Positions 1 through 7,586 are shown, counted from the stretch's first letter. The stretch: 64,000 bases of DNA from an uncultured Paracoccaceae bacterium (GCA_937927675.1 CALBSG010000157.1:1-64000); one strand, 5' to 3'. Numbers and translations are program-made. The notes: a model not told the origin generated them from the letters alone.

Positions 1-23
1 CCTACACGACGCTCTTCCGATCT
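1..23. other. Illumina sequencing adapter remnant
   Basis: The first 23 bases match the 3' part of the standard Illumina TruSeq/universal adapter, ending in GCTCTTCCGATCT. This is a library-construction sequence and not genomic DNA. It sits at the very edge of the window and is followed directly by foreign, AT-rich coding sequence, so an untrimmed read end was built into the assembly. Confidence 0.97.
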
Positions 24-272
24 CGTTCTGGTGGGGGCAAGACTTCGATGGTGAATTTATTCCCTCGTTTTTATGAGCACCAACAAGGTACTGTTTTGCT
101 GGACGGAGTGGATACACGTCAAATGCGATTAAGTAGTTTACGTGCTCAATTTGCCTTGGTGAGTCAGGATGTGGTGCTTTTTAATGACACCGTATTTAAT
201 AATATTGCTTATGGTGCATTACGTGATGTTACTGAAGCGCAAGTAATTGAAGCAGCAAAGGCTGCAAACGCG
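24..272 (+). CDS. msbA: Fragment of MsbA-type lipid A/phospholipid ABC exporter ATPase (foreign, chimeric)
   Basis: The frame opens at base 24 inside a Walker A motif (RSGGGKTS, bases 24-47) and runs about 80 codons through a Q-loop region (LVSQDVVLFNDTVFNNIAYG), as in the nucleotide-binding domain of MsbA-type exporters that flip lipid A across the inner membrane. It has no start, no transmembrane domain and no signature or Walker B motif: the adapter cuts it on the left and the chimeric junction near 265-275 on the right. Its base composition is strikingly AT-rich (codons such as TTA, TTT, AAT, GAA) compared with the GC-rich remainder. The protein looks gammaproteobacterial (Moraxellaceae-like is plausible, inferred from memory of the family). 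It is not a gene of this organism. Confidence 0.85.
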
Positions 273-275
273 CCA
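265..275. other. Chimeric junction between foreign msbA fragment and native sequence
   Basis: To the left of about base 270 the plus strand codes for an ABC ATPase reading AAKAANA, where the family normally continues. To the right the minus strand codes for the ASKHA protein ending in AGLDLMAR. A few shared bases (GCGC) sit at the switch. Base composition changes abruptly at the same point. The natural reading of both genes stops here. Confidence 0.85.
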
Positions 276-792
276 TCAAATCCAGACCGGCCAAAGCATC
301 GCCGACGCCCCATTGCTGGGTCAGCGCCTCTTTCAGCCGTTCAAAATCGCCCGAAGGGTTGTGCATGTCGGGCTCTGCCACCTCGACGAACAGCGCGCGG
401 GTGGCCGGGTCCATCACGATATCGCGCTGGGTGGCGGATTTGCGGATGACTTGCTTGTGAACTTGGGATTCTGGCGGCACGTCGATGACAACGTCGCCCA
501 TCACCTTGGCCTGACAGCCCAGACGCCGCCCCGGCGCCATGCCGCGCTTGGATTTGTAGCGCTCCTCCACCGCGTTCCACGGCGAAAGCGCATCATCTTC
601 AACCGTCACGCCATGCTTGGAGAATTCCCCATAGCCGGGGCTGATCTGGCATTTGGAGCAAATCCCACGCCCACCACAAACCGAATCGAGATCAACCCCC
701 AACGACCGGGCCGCCTGCAAGATCGGTGTGCCGACGGCAAACCGCCCCCGCTTGCCCGAGGGGGTGAAAATGACCAAAGCGTCTTCAGACAT
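273..792 (-). CDS. 2Fe-2S ferredoxin / ASKHA-domain (DUF4445, RACo-like) protein, 3'-truncated
   Basis: The native N-terminal part of a protein that begins with a plant-type 2Fe-2S ferredoxin domain: the cluster cysteines lie in CGGRGICSKC (about residues 39-48), with a fourth cysteine at LGCQAK (about residue 93). Proteins with this start normally continue into a large ASKHA ATPase domain and resemble activators that re-reduce corrinoid methyltransferases (RamA/RACo family). About 173 native residues remain here. The full family is around 600-700 residues, so most of the gene is lost at the chimeric junction near 272; the codons beyond it are read-through of foreign DNA. The ATG at 792 is the only sensible start. 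The specific partner methyltransferase cannot be told from this window. Confidence 0.8.
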
Positions 793-912
793 GGAAAGCC
801 TCCTGTGCGCCCCCCTGTTCTAGCTGCGGCGCGCGCAGGGGCAAGGCCGGAAAGCGTCGTCTTTCCCCCAAGTTGCGGCGCAAACGCGCCTCATGTCACG
901 GAATTCATCTGA

Positions 913-1001
913 GATTTCATCTTGGCAAAAATACTCCCCGCGGAGCGTCCGCATTTGGCCGGTGACGCCTCCGGCGGGAGTATTTGGACCAAGATGAAAT
1001 C
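913..1001. repeat. Long inverted repeat (two inverted copies of an intergenic element)
   Basis: The left arm (913-938) and right arm (976-1001) are reverse complements at 23 of 26 positions. They share ATTTCATCTTGG and ATACTCCC on the left, and GGGAGTATTT and CCAAGATGAAATC on the right. The 37-nt centre contains a further weak stem (GGAGCGTC against GACGCCTCC). The right arm runs into the stop codon of the cupin gene. Related sequences occur near 22990, 38729, 43855 and 52701-52790. It probably acts as a REP-like or terminator-like element. Confidence 0.8.
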
Positions 1002-1380
1002 AGGTGTCGGAAAAGCGGTAGGTGATCTCATCAAAACTGTCGGCGGCAAACGTATAGAACCAGCGCAGGGTTTCGGTCGCGACGGGGATGCCATGTTCGG
1101 CATTGCCGGGAATGAACAGGGCAACACCGGGGGACAGCTCATGCGGCTGACCGTCGATCACCACGGTGCCGGTGCCTTCCAGGCCGAAATAGACCTCGGA
1201 ATGGGCATGGCGGTGGGCGGCGAAATGCTGCCCCGCCTGGATGGTGGCGACGCCGCAGGTCAGGCTGTCGGTCGCGGTGGTCCCTTGGGAAAACAGGCCT
1301 TGCCATGTGAGCGTGCCCTTGGCGGGATCGTCCCAAGTGGCGTGGGGCAGGGTAGCGGTGTCGAGGCGCAGCGCAGTCAT
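1000..1380 (-). CDS. Cupin domain-containing protein
   Basis: A 126-residue single-domain cupin. Motif 1 has metal-ligand residues H56, H58, H60 and E62 in HRHAHSEVYFGLEG, and motif 2 has IPGNAEHGI with H96. Such small cupins bind a divalent metal and are often enzymes of sugar or organic-acid metabolism or sensors; the substrate cannot be read from sequence. The ATG at 1380 overlaps the stop of the upstream CoA-transferase gene by 4 bases (ATGA), so the two are translationally coupled as the last genes of a dcd-CoA-transferase-cupin operon. The stop codon lies inside the right arm of the 913-1001 inverted repeat, so the 3' end of the mRNA would fold into that hairpin. Confidence 0.85.
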   Translation of the reverse strand: MTALRLDTATLPHATWDDPAKGTLTWQGLFSQGTTATDSLTCGVATIQAGQHFAAHRHAHSEVYFGLEGTGTVVIDGQPHELSPGVALFIPGNAEHGIPVATETLRWFYTFAADSFDEITYRFSDT

Positions 1381-2534
1381 TCATTCAACCAGTTCAGGAT
1401 GGCCTTGCGGTCGCCATCAAGGCGCGGCGCGGCGGGGCGATGATCAAGTTCGGGCAGGGTGGACATTTTGATCGGGTTTCCGGGCGCGGTAAAGCGGTTG
1501 CCTTTGGCATCGGGATCGACCGGCAGCACCATGGCGCGGGCAAGGAGTTGCGGATCGCGCAGCACTTCGGCCATGTCTTGCACATGGGCGGTGGGCAGAC
1601 CGGCGGCCTCAAGCCTTTCGATCCAATGGGCGGCGGGGTGTTCGAGGGTCACCGCCTCGATCAGCCGTTTCAAGAGCGCGTGGTTGTCGCAGCGCGCGGC
1701 ATTGCTGGCAAAGCGCGGGTCGGCGGGGTTCAGCGGCAGGTCGAGCGTTTTGCACAGATGTGCGAACATCGCATCATTGCCGGCGGCAATCACAAAAAAG
1801 CCGTCCGCCGCGCGATAGGTGGAAAACGGCGTGATCGTCGGGTGGCGGGCCCCGGTGCGGCCGGGCGCCGTTCCGGTGGCCGAGGTCAGCGCGATGGCAT
1901 GTTCCTGAATGGCCAATTGGCTGTCCAGCATAGCGACATCGACCTTGGCGCCTTGGCCGGTCTTTTCGCGGTCATAGAGGGCGGCAAGCACACCTTGGAC
2001 CAGAAACATTCCCGCCACGATATCACCAATGCTGGCCCCAACCCGCACGGGCGGGCCGCCTTCTTCGCCGGTGATGCTCATCACCCCACCGCGGGCTTGC
2101 ACGACCATGTCATAGGCCGGTTTGGCTGCATCAGGGCCACTATGGCCAAAGCCTGACACCGCGCCATAGATCAGGCGGGGATGGCGGGCGTGCAGTGTCT
2201 CCCAGCCATAGCCCAGCCGTTCCATCACGCCGGGGCGATAATTTTCCAAGACCACATCGGCACGGGCCAGAAGCCGGTCGAGGATGCCGCGATCGGTGGG
2301 CGATTTCAGGTCCAGCGCGATCGACTGTTTGCCCGCGTTCAACGCCGCGAAATAGGCGCTGTTGCCTTGGGTGAAGGGGGGGAAGGCGCGGGTGTCATCG
2401 CCGGTGCCGGGGCGTTCGACTTTGATGATCTTTGCCCCAAGATCTTGCAGGGTATGGCTGCAATACGGCCCGGCCAGCACATGGGTCAGATCCAGAACGG
2501 TGATGCCCGAAAGCGGGGCCCCAGATGCAGACAT
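1377..2534 (-). CDS. CaiB/BaiF (family III) CoA-transferase
   Basis: A 385-residue protein of the formyl-CoA transferase/carnitine CoA-transferase family, which moves CoA between carboxylic acids through an aspartyl-CoA thioester. The N-terminal block ITVLDLTHVLAGPYCSHTLQ, the VERPGTGDDTR segment and the catalytic-type aspartate D142 in AYDMVVQARGG are all present. The length is normal for the family. Members act on many substrates (oxalyl-, succinyl-, carnitinyl-, itaconyl-CoA), and neither the neighbours nor the sequence fix which one here. The start ATG at 2534 follows the dcd stop by only 3 bases, and its own stop overlaps the cupin start, so it is the middle gene of a tight operon. Confidence 0.9.
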   Translation of the reverse strand: MSASGAPLSGITVLDLTHVLAGPYCSHTLQDLGAKIIKVERPGTGDDTRAFPPFTQGNSAYFAALNAGKQSIALDLKSPTDRGILDRLLARADVVLENYRPGVMERLGYGWETLHARHPRLIYGAVSGFGHSGPDAAKPAYDMVVQARGGVMSITGEEGGPPVRVGASIGDIVAGMFLVQGVLAALYDREKTGQGAKVDVAMLDSQLAIQEHAIALTSATGTAPGRTGARHPTITPFSTYRAADGFFVIAAGNDAMFAHLCKTLDLPLNPADPRFASNAARCDNHALLKRLIEAVTLEHPAAHWIERLEAAGLPTAHVQDMAEVLRDPQLLARAMVLPVDPDAKGNRFTAPGNPIKMSTLPELDHRPAAPRLDGDRKAILNWLNE

Positions 2535-2537
2535 GGC

Positions 2538-3638
2538 TTACTCCATGCGGAATTGTTTCGCCAGTTTCAGGCCTTGCCCTTGATAGTTCGAGGAAATCCC
2601 CGCGCCATAAAGCGTGTCGGGCCGCGCACTCATGCGTTCATAGACCAGACGGCCGACGACCTGCCCATGTTCCAAAACGAAGGGAGCCTCGTGGCAGCGC
2701 ACCTCTAACACCCCGCGCGAGCCGCTGCCGCCTGCGGCGGCATGGCCGAACCCGGGGTCGAAAAAGCCAGCGTAATGTACGCGGAATTCCCCCACCATCG
2801 CCAGATAGGGGGCCATTTCGGCGGCGTAATCGGGGGGGATGGTCACGGCCTCGCGGCTGACCAGAATGTAGAACGCGCCCGGATCAAGGATAATGCGGGC
2901 GTCGGTGGCGCGGACCTCTTCCCAGAAGTCGCGGGCGGGGTATTGGCCGATCCGGTCAAGGTCAATCACCCCGGTATGCGGTTTGGCGCGGTAGCCCAGA
3001 AGATCCCCCTTGGCCGGTTTGAGATCGACCGAAAAGCCAAGACCTTCGGAAATCACCGCCTCGCCCGACACCAAAGGATCGGCGGCGTGCAACGTCCGCA
3101 GTTCGGCATCGGTCAGCACCGACTGGCCTTGGCGGAAGCGAATCTGATTCAGCCGCTGTCCGGCGCGGACAAGGACCGAGAAAGAGCGTGGGCAGACCTC
3201 GGCATAGAGCGGGCCGGTGTATCCTTCGGGGATGCGGTCGAATTCGGTGCCACCATCGGTGATGGTGCGGGTCAGAAGATCAAGCCGCCCGGTCGAGGAT
3301 TTGGCATTGGCGACCGCCGTGATTCCCGGCGGCAGGGCCAACGATTCCATCAAAGGCACGACATAGACGCAGCCCTTTTCCAGAACTGCGCCATGGGTCA
3401 GATCGACCCGGTGCATCTCAAATTCGGCCAGACGGTCAGCGACGCGCGCCCCATTGCCTGCAAGGAATGAGGCCCGCACGCGATAAGCGACGGTGCCCAG
3501 TCGCAGATCAAGGCTGGCCGGTTGGATCTGGTCGGGCAGAATCGCGGGCTGACCGGACAGGACGCCGGAGGCGATCATCTGGCGCAAGGTTTGCGCGGGC
3601 AGAACCCCCGGAGACATCATGGTCTTAGTTTCCGCCAT
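2538..3638 (-). CDS. dcd: 2'-deoxycytidine 5'-triphosphate deaminase, double-length alphaproteobacterial form
   Basis: This enzyme deaminates dCTP to dUTP and feeds dTMP synthesis. The protein has 366 residues, about twice the usual dCTP deaminase of ~190, and contains two dUTPase-fold halves. The first includes LPDQIQPASLDLRLG (about residues 34-48) and ANAKSSTGRLDLL (about 110-122), the second DPGAFYILVSREAVTIP and FDPGFG further on. Alphaproteobacteria commonly carry this tandem version. The ATG at 3638 gives MAETKTMM; a second Met a few codons in is an alternative start. It heads the dcd-CoA-transferase-cupin operon and lies just downstream of the tRNA-Pro terminator, so it probably has its own promoter or is read through from the tRNA. 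Confidence 0.92.
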   Translation of the reverse strand: MAETKTMMSPGVLPAQTLRQMIASGVLSGQPAILPDQIQPASLDLRLGTVAYRVRASFLAGNGARVADRLAEFEMHRVDLTHGAVLEKGCVYVVPLMESLALPPGITAVANAKSSTGRLDLLTRTITDGGTEFDRIPEGYTGPLYAEVCPRSFSVLVRAGQRLNQIRFRQGQSVLTDAELRTLHAADPLVSGEAVISEGLGFSVDLKPAKGDLLGYRAKPHTGVIDLDRIGQYPARDFWEEVRATDARIILDPGAFYILVSREAVTIPPDYAAEMAPYLAMVGEFRVHYAGFFDPGFGHAAAGGSGSRGVLEVRCHEAPFVLEHGQVVGRLVYERMSARPDTLYGAGISSNYQGQGLKLAKQFRME

Positions 3639-3651
3639 ATCGGGCCCCTTT

Positions 3652-3693
3652 CGAAAACGAAACCGCCCGCGCTGCCGGTTGGCAGGCGGGCGG
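3652..3693 (-). terminator. Rho-independent terminator of tRNA-Pro
   Basis: Read on the minus strand, CCGCCCGC (from 3693) pairs with GCGGGCGG (to 3663), continues as CTGCC/GGCAG and closes on a 4-base loop. It is followed by TTTCGTTTTC (3662-3653). It lies 8 bases after the tRNA CCA end. Confidence 0.85.
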
Positions 3694-3701
3694 CTTTGTA
3701 T

Positions 3702-3779
3702 TGGTCGGGCCGGAGAGATTCGAACTCTCGACCTCCCGCCCCCCAGACGGACGCGCTAACCAGACTGCGCTACGGCCCG
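3702..3779 (-). tRNA. tRNA-Pro (anticodon GGG)
   Basis: The minus strand folds into a full cloverleaf. The acceptor stem is CGGGCCG/CGGCCCG with discriminator A and an encoded CCA (3702-3704). The D arm begins TAGCGCAG, the anticodon loop is CTGGGGG on the stem TCCGT/GCGGG (two G-U pairs), and the T arm contains GAGAGTTCGAATCTCTC. The anticodon GGG reads CCC and CCU proline codons. Its own promoter lies upstream (3793-3820) and a strong terminator follows. Confidence 0.96.
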
Positions 3780-3792
3780 ACGAATAGGCGCT

Positions 3793-3820
3793 TTCATAAC
3801 GATATTCCGGCCGGTCGCAA
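3793..3820 (-). promoter_or_regulatory. Putative sigma-70-type promoter of tRNA-Pro
   Basis: On the minus strand, TTGCGA (3820-3815) and TATGAA (3798-3793) are separated by 16 bases. The -10 box ends about 14 bases before the mature tRNA 5' end at 3779, a reasonable distance for a short tRNA leader. Confidence 0.5.
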
Positions 3821-3859
3821 GCGGGAAAGCGCATCCTTTTGCCCATCCCCATAAACTGA

Positions 3860-4660
3860 TCACAGCGGCGCTTGCGGCGGGGGCGTGGTCATGCGGTTGG
3901 CCAGGGCCGCCAATTGATCGCGCAAGGCGCGGGCCTCGGCCATGGCGAGGGCGCCCGCGGGCAAAGCACGCAGGCGATCCAAAAGCGAGGCATCGGCGGG
4001 CAAGGGCGCGGAGTGCAAAGGTGTGACGGCGTCAAGCGCTGCACCGTCATCTGCCAGATCTTCCGGTGTGGCATCTTCCAGCATCGGGGCCTCTGGGGCC
4101 GGGGGGGCAGGGGCACGCGCAACGGGCTTGGCTTGAATTTGATCGGGAACGGATTGCACTGCTGCGGTGCTGGCCACATGGTCAAAGAGCGGCAAGACAT
4201 CGGCGGGGGCTGCGCCTTCGACCCGTTCCACCTCGATGTTGCGGGCGCGCAAAGCATCTTCCAGCGCGACGATCTGGGCTGTTTCGATCTGGTCCTGCGG
4301 CAGGGTCACCTCATCCGCCACCGTGCCGAAATTCGCGGCAAGCGCAGCTTCCAAGGCAGCCTCGGCATTGTCGCCTTCTTCGGCCACTTCTTGGCCCGAG
4401 AGGGCGGAAACATGACGAACGCCTTGTTCGCGCAGCACTTTTTGCACACCGCGAATCGTCATGCCTTCGTTGTGCAGCAGATGCTTGATCCCCAAAAGCA
4501 GCGCCACATCGGCAGGCCGATAATAGCGACGCCCGCCAGCCCGCTTGACGGGCCGGATCTGCGGGAAACGGCTTTCCCAGAACCGCAGCACATGGGCCGG
4601 GGTTTCGAGAACCTCGGCCACTTCGCTGATGGTGCGGAAGGCGTCAGGCGACTTGTCCAT
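3860..4660 (-). CDS. MerR family transcriptional regulator (ihfA-linked)
   Basis: A 266-residue protein with an N-terminal MerR-type winged helix (TISEVAEVLETPAHVLRFWESRF, then GGRRYYRPADVALLLGIKHLL, about residues 10-70). A long acidic, proline- and alanine-rich tail follows that has no metal-binding cysteine pattern. This is the MerR-like protein that sits directly after ihfA in many alphaproteobacteria; its ligand is not known to me. The start ATG at 4660 has an AAAGGA site 7-8 bases upstream and lies 15 bases after the ihfA stop, so it is the last gene of the yceD-to-merR operon. The tail length varies in relatives, so only the first ~80 residues are functionally recognisable. Confidence 0.9.
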   Translation of the reverse strand: MDKSPDAFRTISEVAEVLETPAHVLRFWESRFPQIRPVKRAGGRRYYRPADVALLLGIKHLLHNEGMTIRGVQKVLREQGVRHVSALSGQEVAEEGDNAEAALEAALAANFGTVADEVTLPQDQIETAQIVALEDALRARNIEVERVEGAAPADVLPLFDHVASTAAVQSVPDQIQAKPVARAPAPPAPEAPMLEDATPEDLADDGAALDAVTPLHSAPLPADASLLDRLRALPAGALAMAEARALRDQLAALANRMTTPPPQAPL

Positions 4661-4675
4661 CCGCCGGTCCTTTCA

Positions 4676-4981
4676 TTACTTCTTCTTGCCGGCCGCCACG
4701 CGATCTTTCATCAGATGCGAGGGGCGGAAGGTCAGAACCCGCCGGGGCGAGATCGGAACTTCATCACCAGTCTTGGGGTTGCGGCCGACTCGGGCCGTCT
4801 TGTCGCGCACCGAAAAGGTGCCAAAAGAGGAAATCTTGACCGTGTCGCCCGATGCCAGCGCATCCGACATATGGGTCAGCACAGATTCGACCAGATTGGC
4901 CGATTCGTTGCGGCTTAGGCCGACTTCGCGGAACACCGCTTCGCTCAGGTCCATCCGCGTTAGAGTCTTTTCGCTCATCAT
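4676..4981 (-). CDS. ihfA: Integration host factor subunit alpha
   Basis: A 101-residue DNA-bending protein of the HU/IHF family that pairs with IhfB; it shapes promoters, replication origins and recombination sites. Typical features are the N-terminal helices (LTRMDLSEAVFREVGLSRNE), the VKISSFGTFSVRDK hinge, and the beta-arm with the conserved RVGRNPKTGDEVPI that carries the intercalating proline, followed by FRPSHLMKDRV. The length is normal. It follows fabH by ~96 bases with a candidate promoter of its own (5004-5032), so it may be transcribed both from the operon and alone. Confidence 0.97.
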   Translation of the reverse strand: MMSEKTLTRMDLSEAVFREVGLSRNESANLVESVLTHMSDALASGDTVKISSFGTFSVRDKTARVGRNPKTGDEVPISPRRVLTFRPSHLMKDRVAAGKKK

Positions 4982-5003
4982 ATCCCCCCCGGGTTATTGA
5001 GGC

Positions 5004-5032
5004 AGATTGAGCGGATCGGTTTTCCGAGTCAA
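5004..5032 (-). promoter_or_regulatory. Putative internal promoter for ihfA-merR
   Basis: On the minus strand TTGACT (5032-5027) and CAATCT (5009-5004) are 17 bases apart, in the 96-base gap between fabH and ihfA. The -35 box is good and the -10 box weak, as is common in Rhodobacterales. Confidence 0.4.
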
Positions 5033-5077
5033 TATCAAAGACTTGGAGACGCGCCTTAATGCGGCTCTCTGGCGATA

Positions 5078-6049
5078 CTACCAGCGCAGAACAACCGCGC
5101 CCCACGCGAGCCCGCCGCCGATCGCTTCGGTCACGATCAGATCACCTTCTTTGATCTGCCCGCGCGCCTTGCCAACCGACAGCGCCAAGGGGATCGAGGC
5201 CGCCGAGGTGTTGCCATGGTCCTGCACCGTGACGATCACCCGGTCCATCGGAACCTGCATCTTTTTCGCGGTGCCTTCGATGATGCGGATATTGGCCTGA
5301 TGCGGCACGATCCAATCGACATCGCCCGCGCTCAGACCGGCCTTGTCGAGGGCGCGGTGGGCGGTTTCAGCAAGTTTTTCAATGGCATGGCGGAAGACTT
5401 CTTTGCCTTCCATCCGCAAATGCCCGGTCACGCCGGTCGAGGTGCCACCATCGACATACAAGATGTCCTTGTGGCGGCCATCGCTGTTCAGATCGGTCGA
5501 CAGGATGCCACGGTCCTCCGTGGTCCCTTGGCCTTCCTGTGCCTCCAGCACCAAAGCGCCAGCGCCGTCGCCGAACAGCACGCAGGTGCCGCGGTCGGTC
5601 CAATCCATCAGGCGGCTGAAGGTTTCCGCACCGATCACCAGCACCCGCGTCGCCTGACCCGACAGGATCAGCGCATTGGCATTGGTCAGCGCAAAGGCAA
5701 AGCCCGCACAGACCGCCTGCACATCAAAGGCAAAGCCGCGCGTCATGCCCAGACCGGCCTGAATCATCGTGGCACAAGACGGGAAGGTGAAATCTGCGGT
5801 CGAAGTGGCGACGATGATGGCGTCGATGTCGTCCGCCGTCAGACCCGCATCGGCAAGGGCTGCCTGCGCGGCCTTGGTGCCAAGGTCTGCCGTCGTTTGA
5901 CCTTCGGCAGCGAAGTGCCGCCGCTCAATGCCCGAGCGCGACCGGATCCATTCGTCGGAGGTGTCCACCAGCGCCACGAATTCGGAATTCGGCACAACGC
6001 GTTCGGGCAAATAATGCCCGACGCCTTTGACCACGGCGCGTATTGTCAT
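5078..6049 (-). CDS. fabH: Beta-ketoacyl-ACP synthase III
   Basis: FabH condenses acetyl-CoA with malonyl-ACP and starts each fatty-acid chain. The catalytic triad is visible: Cys in VQAVCAGFAFAL (~residue 113), His in VPHQANIRIIEG (~249) and Asn in HGNTSAASIPLAL (~279). The 323-residue length is normal. The start ATG at 6049 overlaps the plsX stop by 4 bases (ATGA), giving coupled translation with the phosphate acyltransferase that begins phospholipid synthesis. This is the classical plsX-fabH arrangement. Confidence 0.97.
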   Translation of the reverse strand: MTIRAVVKGVGHYLPERVVPNSEFVALVDTSDEWIRSRSGIERRHFAAEGQTTADLGTKAAQAALADAGLTADDIDAIIVATSTADFTFPSCATMIQAGLGMTRGFAFDVQAVCAGFAFALTNANALILSGQATRVLVIGAETFSRLMDWTDRGTCVLFGDGAGALVLEAQEGQGTTEDRGILSTDLNSDGRHKDILYVDGGTSTGVTGHLRMEGKEVFRHAIEKLAETAHRALDKAGLSAGDVDWIVPHQANIRIIEGTAKKMQVPMDRVIVTVQDHGNTSAASIPLALSVGKARGQIKEGDLIVTEAIGGGLAWGAVVLRW

Positions 6050-7215
6050 TCAGCGGACCCTGTCTCTGCCCCTATTGCGGCGGCATCCTGCCCCGCAAGC
6101 CCAGAACCTGCAACCCCAGAACCTGCAAGGACAGAACCCGCAAGGCCCGTCGAGGCAACGCGTGCCGCAATGCGGTTGGTCAGGTCGGCCCGGGCAAGTT
6201 TATGTGCCAGTCGCACCGCGGCGGCAATTCCCGTCGCATCGGCCGAACCATGCGATTTTATCACCGTTCCGTTCAGCCCCAAAAACACCCCACCATTGGC
6301 CCGGCGCGGGTCGGTTTGGGCCTGCAGACGTTTCAGGGCCTTCATCGCCAAAAGCGCACCGATCTTGGCAAAGAGGGTGGAGGTCAGCGCCTCGCGCAGA
6401 AAGCCCGAAATCAGCTTTGCGGTGCCTTCGCCGGTTTTCAGGGCCACATTGCCCGTGAAACCATCCGTCACGATGACATCAACCCGATCTGACGGGATAT
6501 CCGAACCTTCGACGAAGCCCACGAAGTCGAACTCACCCGCGCTGGCTGCCGCCGTCATCTGGGCAAAGGCCTCGTGCAGTTCGGCGCGACCCTTGTGTTC
6601 TTCGGTGCCGACGTTCAACAGGCCAACGCGGGGACGCGGCAGCCCAAGGCTGTTGCGGGCATAAGAGGTGCCCATGGCGGCAAATTGCAGAAGATCGGCT
6701 GCCTCGGCCTTAATATCTGCGCCGACGTCCAGCATCACATTGAAGCCAGAGGGATTGCGAGACGGCCAATAGCACGCAATCGCCGGACGGTTGACGCCGG
6801 GCAACTTGCGCAGACGCAGCATGGAAACCGCCATCAGCGCACCGGTGTTGCCGCAAGAGACAGCCACCGTCGCCTCGCCGTTCTTCACCGCATCAATCGT
6901 GGAAAACATTGAGGTGCCCGCCCCATGACGCATGACCTGCGCGGGCTTGTCCTCCATCGTCACCACGCGGTCGGCATGGCGCAAATCAACACGCGACCGC
7001 AGCGCAGGCGCGCGGTCGAGAAGGGGGGTCAATACAGTCTGATCGCCATGCAGGATGAAATGGGCATCGGGCAACTCTGCCGCAGACAGCACCAAACCGG
7101 CGACAACTGCCGCCGGTCCGTGATCGCCGCCCATCGCGTCAATCGAAATGACTGTGAGGGAAGGCCCCTCGCGCCCTGCGACCGTCTGAGCCGGAATTTC
7201 GGTTCCGCTTGCCAT
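6046..7215 (-). CDS. plsX: Phosphate acyltransferase PlsX with repeat-bearing C-terminus
   Basis: PlsX converts acyl-ACP to acyl-phosphate for PlsY, the first step of phospholipid assembly. The core begins at TVISIDAMGGDHGP (residue ~21) and includes SCGNTGALMAVS and VTDGFTGNVALK, all typical. Two odd points stand out. The ORF has about 20 extra N-terminal residues before the usual start; the codon preceding TVISID is CTC, so no conventional start is available there and the ATG at 7215 must be used. The C-terminus carries an alanine/glycine/serine-rich tail built from a 15-bp tandem repeat (6095-6154). It sits 25 bases after rpmF and overlaps fabH. Confidence 0.96.
   Translation of the reverse strand: MASGTEIPAQTVAGREGPSLTVISIDAMGGDHGPAAVVAGLVLSAAELPDAHFILHGDQTVLTPLLDRAPALRSRVDLRHADRVVTMEDKPAQVMRHGAGTSMFSTIDAVKNGEATVAVSCGNTGALMAVSMLRLRKLPGVNRPAIACYWPSRNPSGFNVMLDVGADIKAEAADLLQFAAMGTSYARNSLGLPRPRVGLLNVGTEEHKGRAELHEAFAQMTAAASAGEFDFVGFVEGSDIPSDRVDVIVTDGFTGNVALKTGEGTAKLISGFLREALTSTLFAKIGALLAMKALKRLQAQTDPRRANGGVFLGLNGTVIKSHGSADATGIAAAVRLAHKLARADLTNRIAARVASTGLAGSVLAGSGVAGSGLAGQDAAAIGAETGSAE
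6095..6154. repeat. 15-bp tandem repeat in the 3' end of plsX
   Basis: Four consecutive 15-base units, each starting GCAA (GCAAGCCCAGAACCT, GCAACCCCAGAACCT, GCAAGGACAGAACCC, then a diverged copy). On the coding strand they encode pentapeptides of the type GSGLA/GSVLA. Unit length is a multiple of three, so copy-number change keeps the frame. Confidence 0.85.
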
Positions 7216-7240
7216 CAGTCAGGCGCGAGAGAGGGGCGGC

Positions 7241-7444
7241 TTACGCCGCGTCCTCGTCCATGTCGACAGCCTTGGTCGCCACGACTTCGCGGGCGTCATA
7301 ATGGCCGCAGGACGGGCAAACGTGGTGCGGGCGCTTCAGCTCACCGCAGTTCGAGCAGTCTTGCGGGTTGCCAGCGACCAGAGCGTCATGCGAACGACGC
7401 ATGTTGCGGCGCGATTTGGTGGTGCGGTTCTGCGGGACAGCCAT
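7241..7444 (-). CDS. rpmF: 50S ribosomal protein L32
   Basis: A 67-residue ribosomal protein with the standard start MAVPQNRTTKSRRNMRRSHD and a four-cysteine zinc ribbon (CSNCG and CPSCG). The start ATG at 7444 is fixed by the family; a longer reading to 7576 is not needed. It sits between yceD and plsX, the conserved alphaproteobacterial and gammaproteobacterial order linking ribosome and lipid synthesis. Confidence 0.97.
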   Translation of the reverse strand: MAVPQNRTTKSRRNMRRSHDALVAGNPQDCSNCGELKRPHHVCPSCGHYDAREVVATKAVDMDEDAA

Positions 7445-7586
7445 GTCTCGACCTCGAATTAAGGGGGACAGGCCCCGGATTTTCCTTTGTTTCCAGCGTG
7501 ATCGACCAAAGCAAATGCCCCGGCCCGAAGACCCCGAATGAGCCGCGGAACATAGACGGATTCTGCGGGGGCGCAAGACCCTTTCT

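Noticed and set aside
24..272. Horizontal transfer of an msbA gene
   Set aside because: Only an internal piece of one domain is present, directly attached to a sequencing adapter; an assembly artefact explains it better.
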